Below, piece after piece: positions 5,074 to 5,684 of a stretch of 5,684 bases of DNA (position 1 is the first letter of the stretch; each line of letters starts with the position of its first letter). Origin of the DNA: Betaproteobacteria bacterium (GTDB lineage Bacteria; Pseudomonadota; Gammaproteobacteria; Burkholderiales; Burkholderiaceae); NCBI GenBank assembly GCA_009921765.1, contig RFXC01000248.1, forward strand, positions 1 to 5,684, in the 5' to 3' direction. Under the pieces are notes generated by a model. That model had not been told where the DNA came from, ran no database searches, and worked only from the letters and a program-made list of their open reading frames with translations. A program made the translations under genes and the position numbers.

Positions 5074-5684
5074 ATGTCATCGGCAAACACCCAACGGTCA
5101 AACCGCCACGGAATCGGGTCCAGGCTGACCCGCATCCTGCTCGCTGTCGCCGCGGCGGCCACCTCTGCTGCTGCGCTCGCGCAAGCGGCCGACCCCTGGC
5201 CCAGCCGCCCGGTTCGGATCGTGGTCCCCTATGTGGCGGGTGCAATGGGCGACATGATCGCCCGGCGACTCACCGAAGGTCTGCGACAGGAACTCGGCCA
5301 GCCGGTGCTGGTGGAAAACCGACCAGGCGCAGGCGGCAATATCGGTACGCGGGCGGTCGAGCAGGCGAGCCCCGATGGCTACACCCTGCTGGTCGCCGCG
5401 ACCAACAACTTCACCATCAACCAGTTCCTGTACAAAGACCTTGGATTTGATCCGCTGCAACGCCTGGAGCCGGTCACGGTGCTGGTGGATGTACCGTCGG
5501 TGATCTTCGTTCCGGCCGCGTTGCCGGTCACCGCATTTACCGATTTCGTCAGTTGGGCGCGCGCCAACCCCGGCAAGGTCAACTATGGATCGCCCGGCAG
5601 CGGCACCACCCCCCACCTCTCGGCAGAAGCGATCAACCAGGCGTTTTCGCTCGGCATGACCCACGTGCCCTACAAGGGCGCCTC
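5074..5684 (+). CDS. Bug/TctC-family periplasmic solute-binding receptor, 3'-truncated by window edge
   Basis: The frame is open from ATG 5074 to the window end (203 residues; members are usually about 320 aa). Seen: a signal peptide with basic residues (Arg8-Arg20), a hydrophobic core (about 21-35) and a likely Ala-x-Ala cleavage near 34-36. The mature start WPSRPVRIVVPY (42-53) follows, then GAMGDMIAR with the conserved Asp60, VENRPGAGGNIG (80-91), SPDGYTLL (99-106), ANPGKVNYGSPGSGT (164-178), HL (181-182) and HVPYKG (197-202). These are hallmark Bug/TctC blocks. Family knowledge: such proteins bind carboxylates (citrate, other di- and tricarboxylates, aromatic acids, some amides) and either feed TctAB transporters or act as sensors. 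Most are orphans without transporter genes nearby, and none is seen here. The 55-nt gap to the MBL gene suggests an operon, so the ligand may be related to the substrate of that hydrolase. Confidence 0.93.
   Translation, partial: MSSANTQRSNRHGIGSRLTRILLAVAAAATSAAALAQAADPWPSRPVRIVVPYVAGAMGDMIARRLTEGLRQELGQPVLVENRPGAGGNIGTRAVEQASPDGYTLLVAATNNFTINQFLYKDLGFDPLQRLEPVTVLVDVPSVIFVPAALPVTAFTDFVSWARANPGKVNYGSPGSGTTPHLSAEAINQAFSLGMTHVPYKGA

Noticed and set aside
3816..5162. Long minus-strand ORF (448 codons) across the MBL gene and the divergent region
   Set aside because: It is antisense to a gene with a full set of metal-binding motifs, runs into dedA and the receptor start, and its translation has no recognisable domain; long antisense ORFs are normal at this GC content.
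5098..5664. Minus-strand ORF of 188 codons
   Set aside because: It is antisense to the Bug/TctC receptor, whose motifs are unmistakable.
1..5684. tRNA, rRNA, CRISPR, insertion sequence, att site or riboswitch
   Set aside because: I looked for direct and terminal inverted repeats, repeat-spacer periodicity and tRNA-like arms and saw none; coding density leaves little space for them.

Overview
The window is GC-rich, densely coding DNA that looks like a Gram-negative betaproteobacterium, probably Burkholderiales-like. The best taxonomic hint is the Bug/TctC-type periplasmic receptor gene at the right end, a family greatly expanded in that order. This placement is inferred from family content and base composition only. 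I see no RNA gene, mobile element, CRISPR array or phage signature, and no stretch over about 206 bp without a gene.

Left block, plus strand (2-2406): three genes packed head to tail. They are the C-terminal two thirds of a dihydrodipicolinate-synthase/N-acetylneuraminate-lyase (DHDPS/NAL) type aldolase, a JmjC-like cupin oxygenase that begins at GTG 601 inside the aldolase stop (GTGA overlap), and a stand-alone nucleotidyltransferase starting 9 nt after the cupin stop. The spacing implies one mRNA with translational coupling. The aldolase start and the promoter lie left of the window.

Middle block, minus strand (2397-3918): a DedA-family membrane protein followed 31 nt later by an Amidohydrolase_2-type TIM-barrel protein, each with its own Shine-Dalgarno. 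The amidohydrolase converges on the nucleotidyltransferase and their 3' ends overlap by 10 bp.

Right block, plus strand (4125-5684): a metallo-beta-lactamase (MBL) fold hydrolase starting at TTG 4125, then a secreted Bug/TctC solute-binding receptor cut by the window edge. A 206-bp divergent region (3919-4124) separates this block from dedA. It carries a perfect 6-bp inverted repeat and a possible promoter facing the MBL gene.

Taken together this is accessory metabolic DNA: a solute receptor beside a metallo-hydrolase and an amidohydrolase suggests uptake and breakdown of an organic acid. The aldolase/oxygenase/nucleotidyltransferase trio is the least explained part. The most unusual sequence-level points are the amidohydrolase without the HxH metal motif, the aldolase without the usual carboxylate-binding arginine, and the DedA protein without one of its usual acidic residues. 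I found no clear evidence for a wholly new defence or mobile system.
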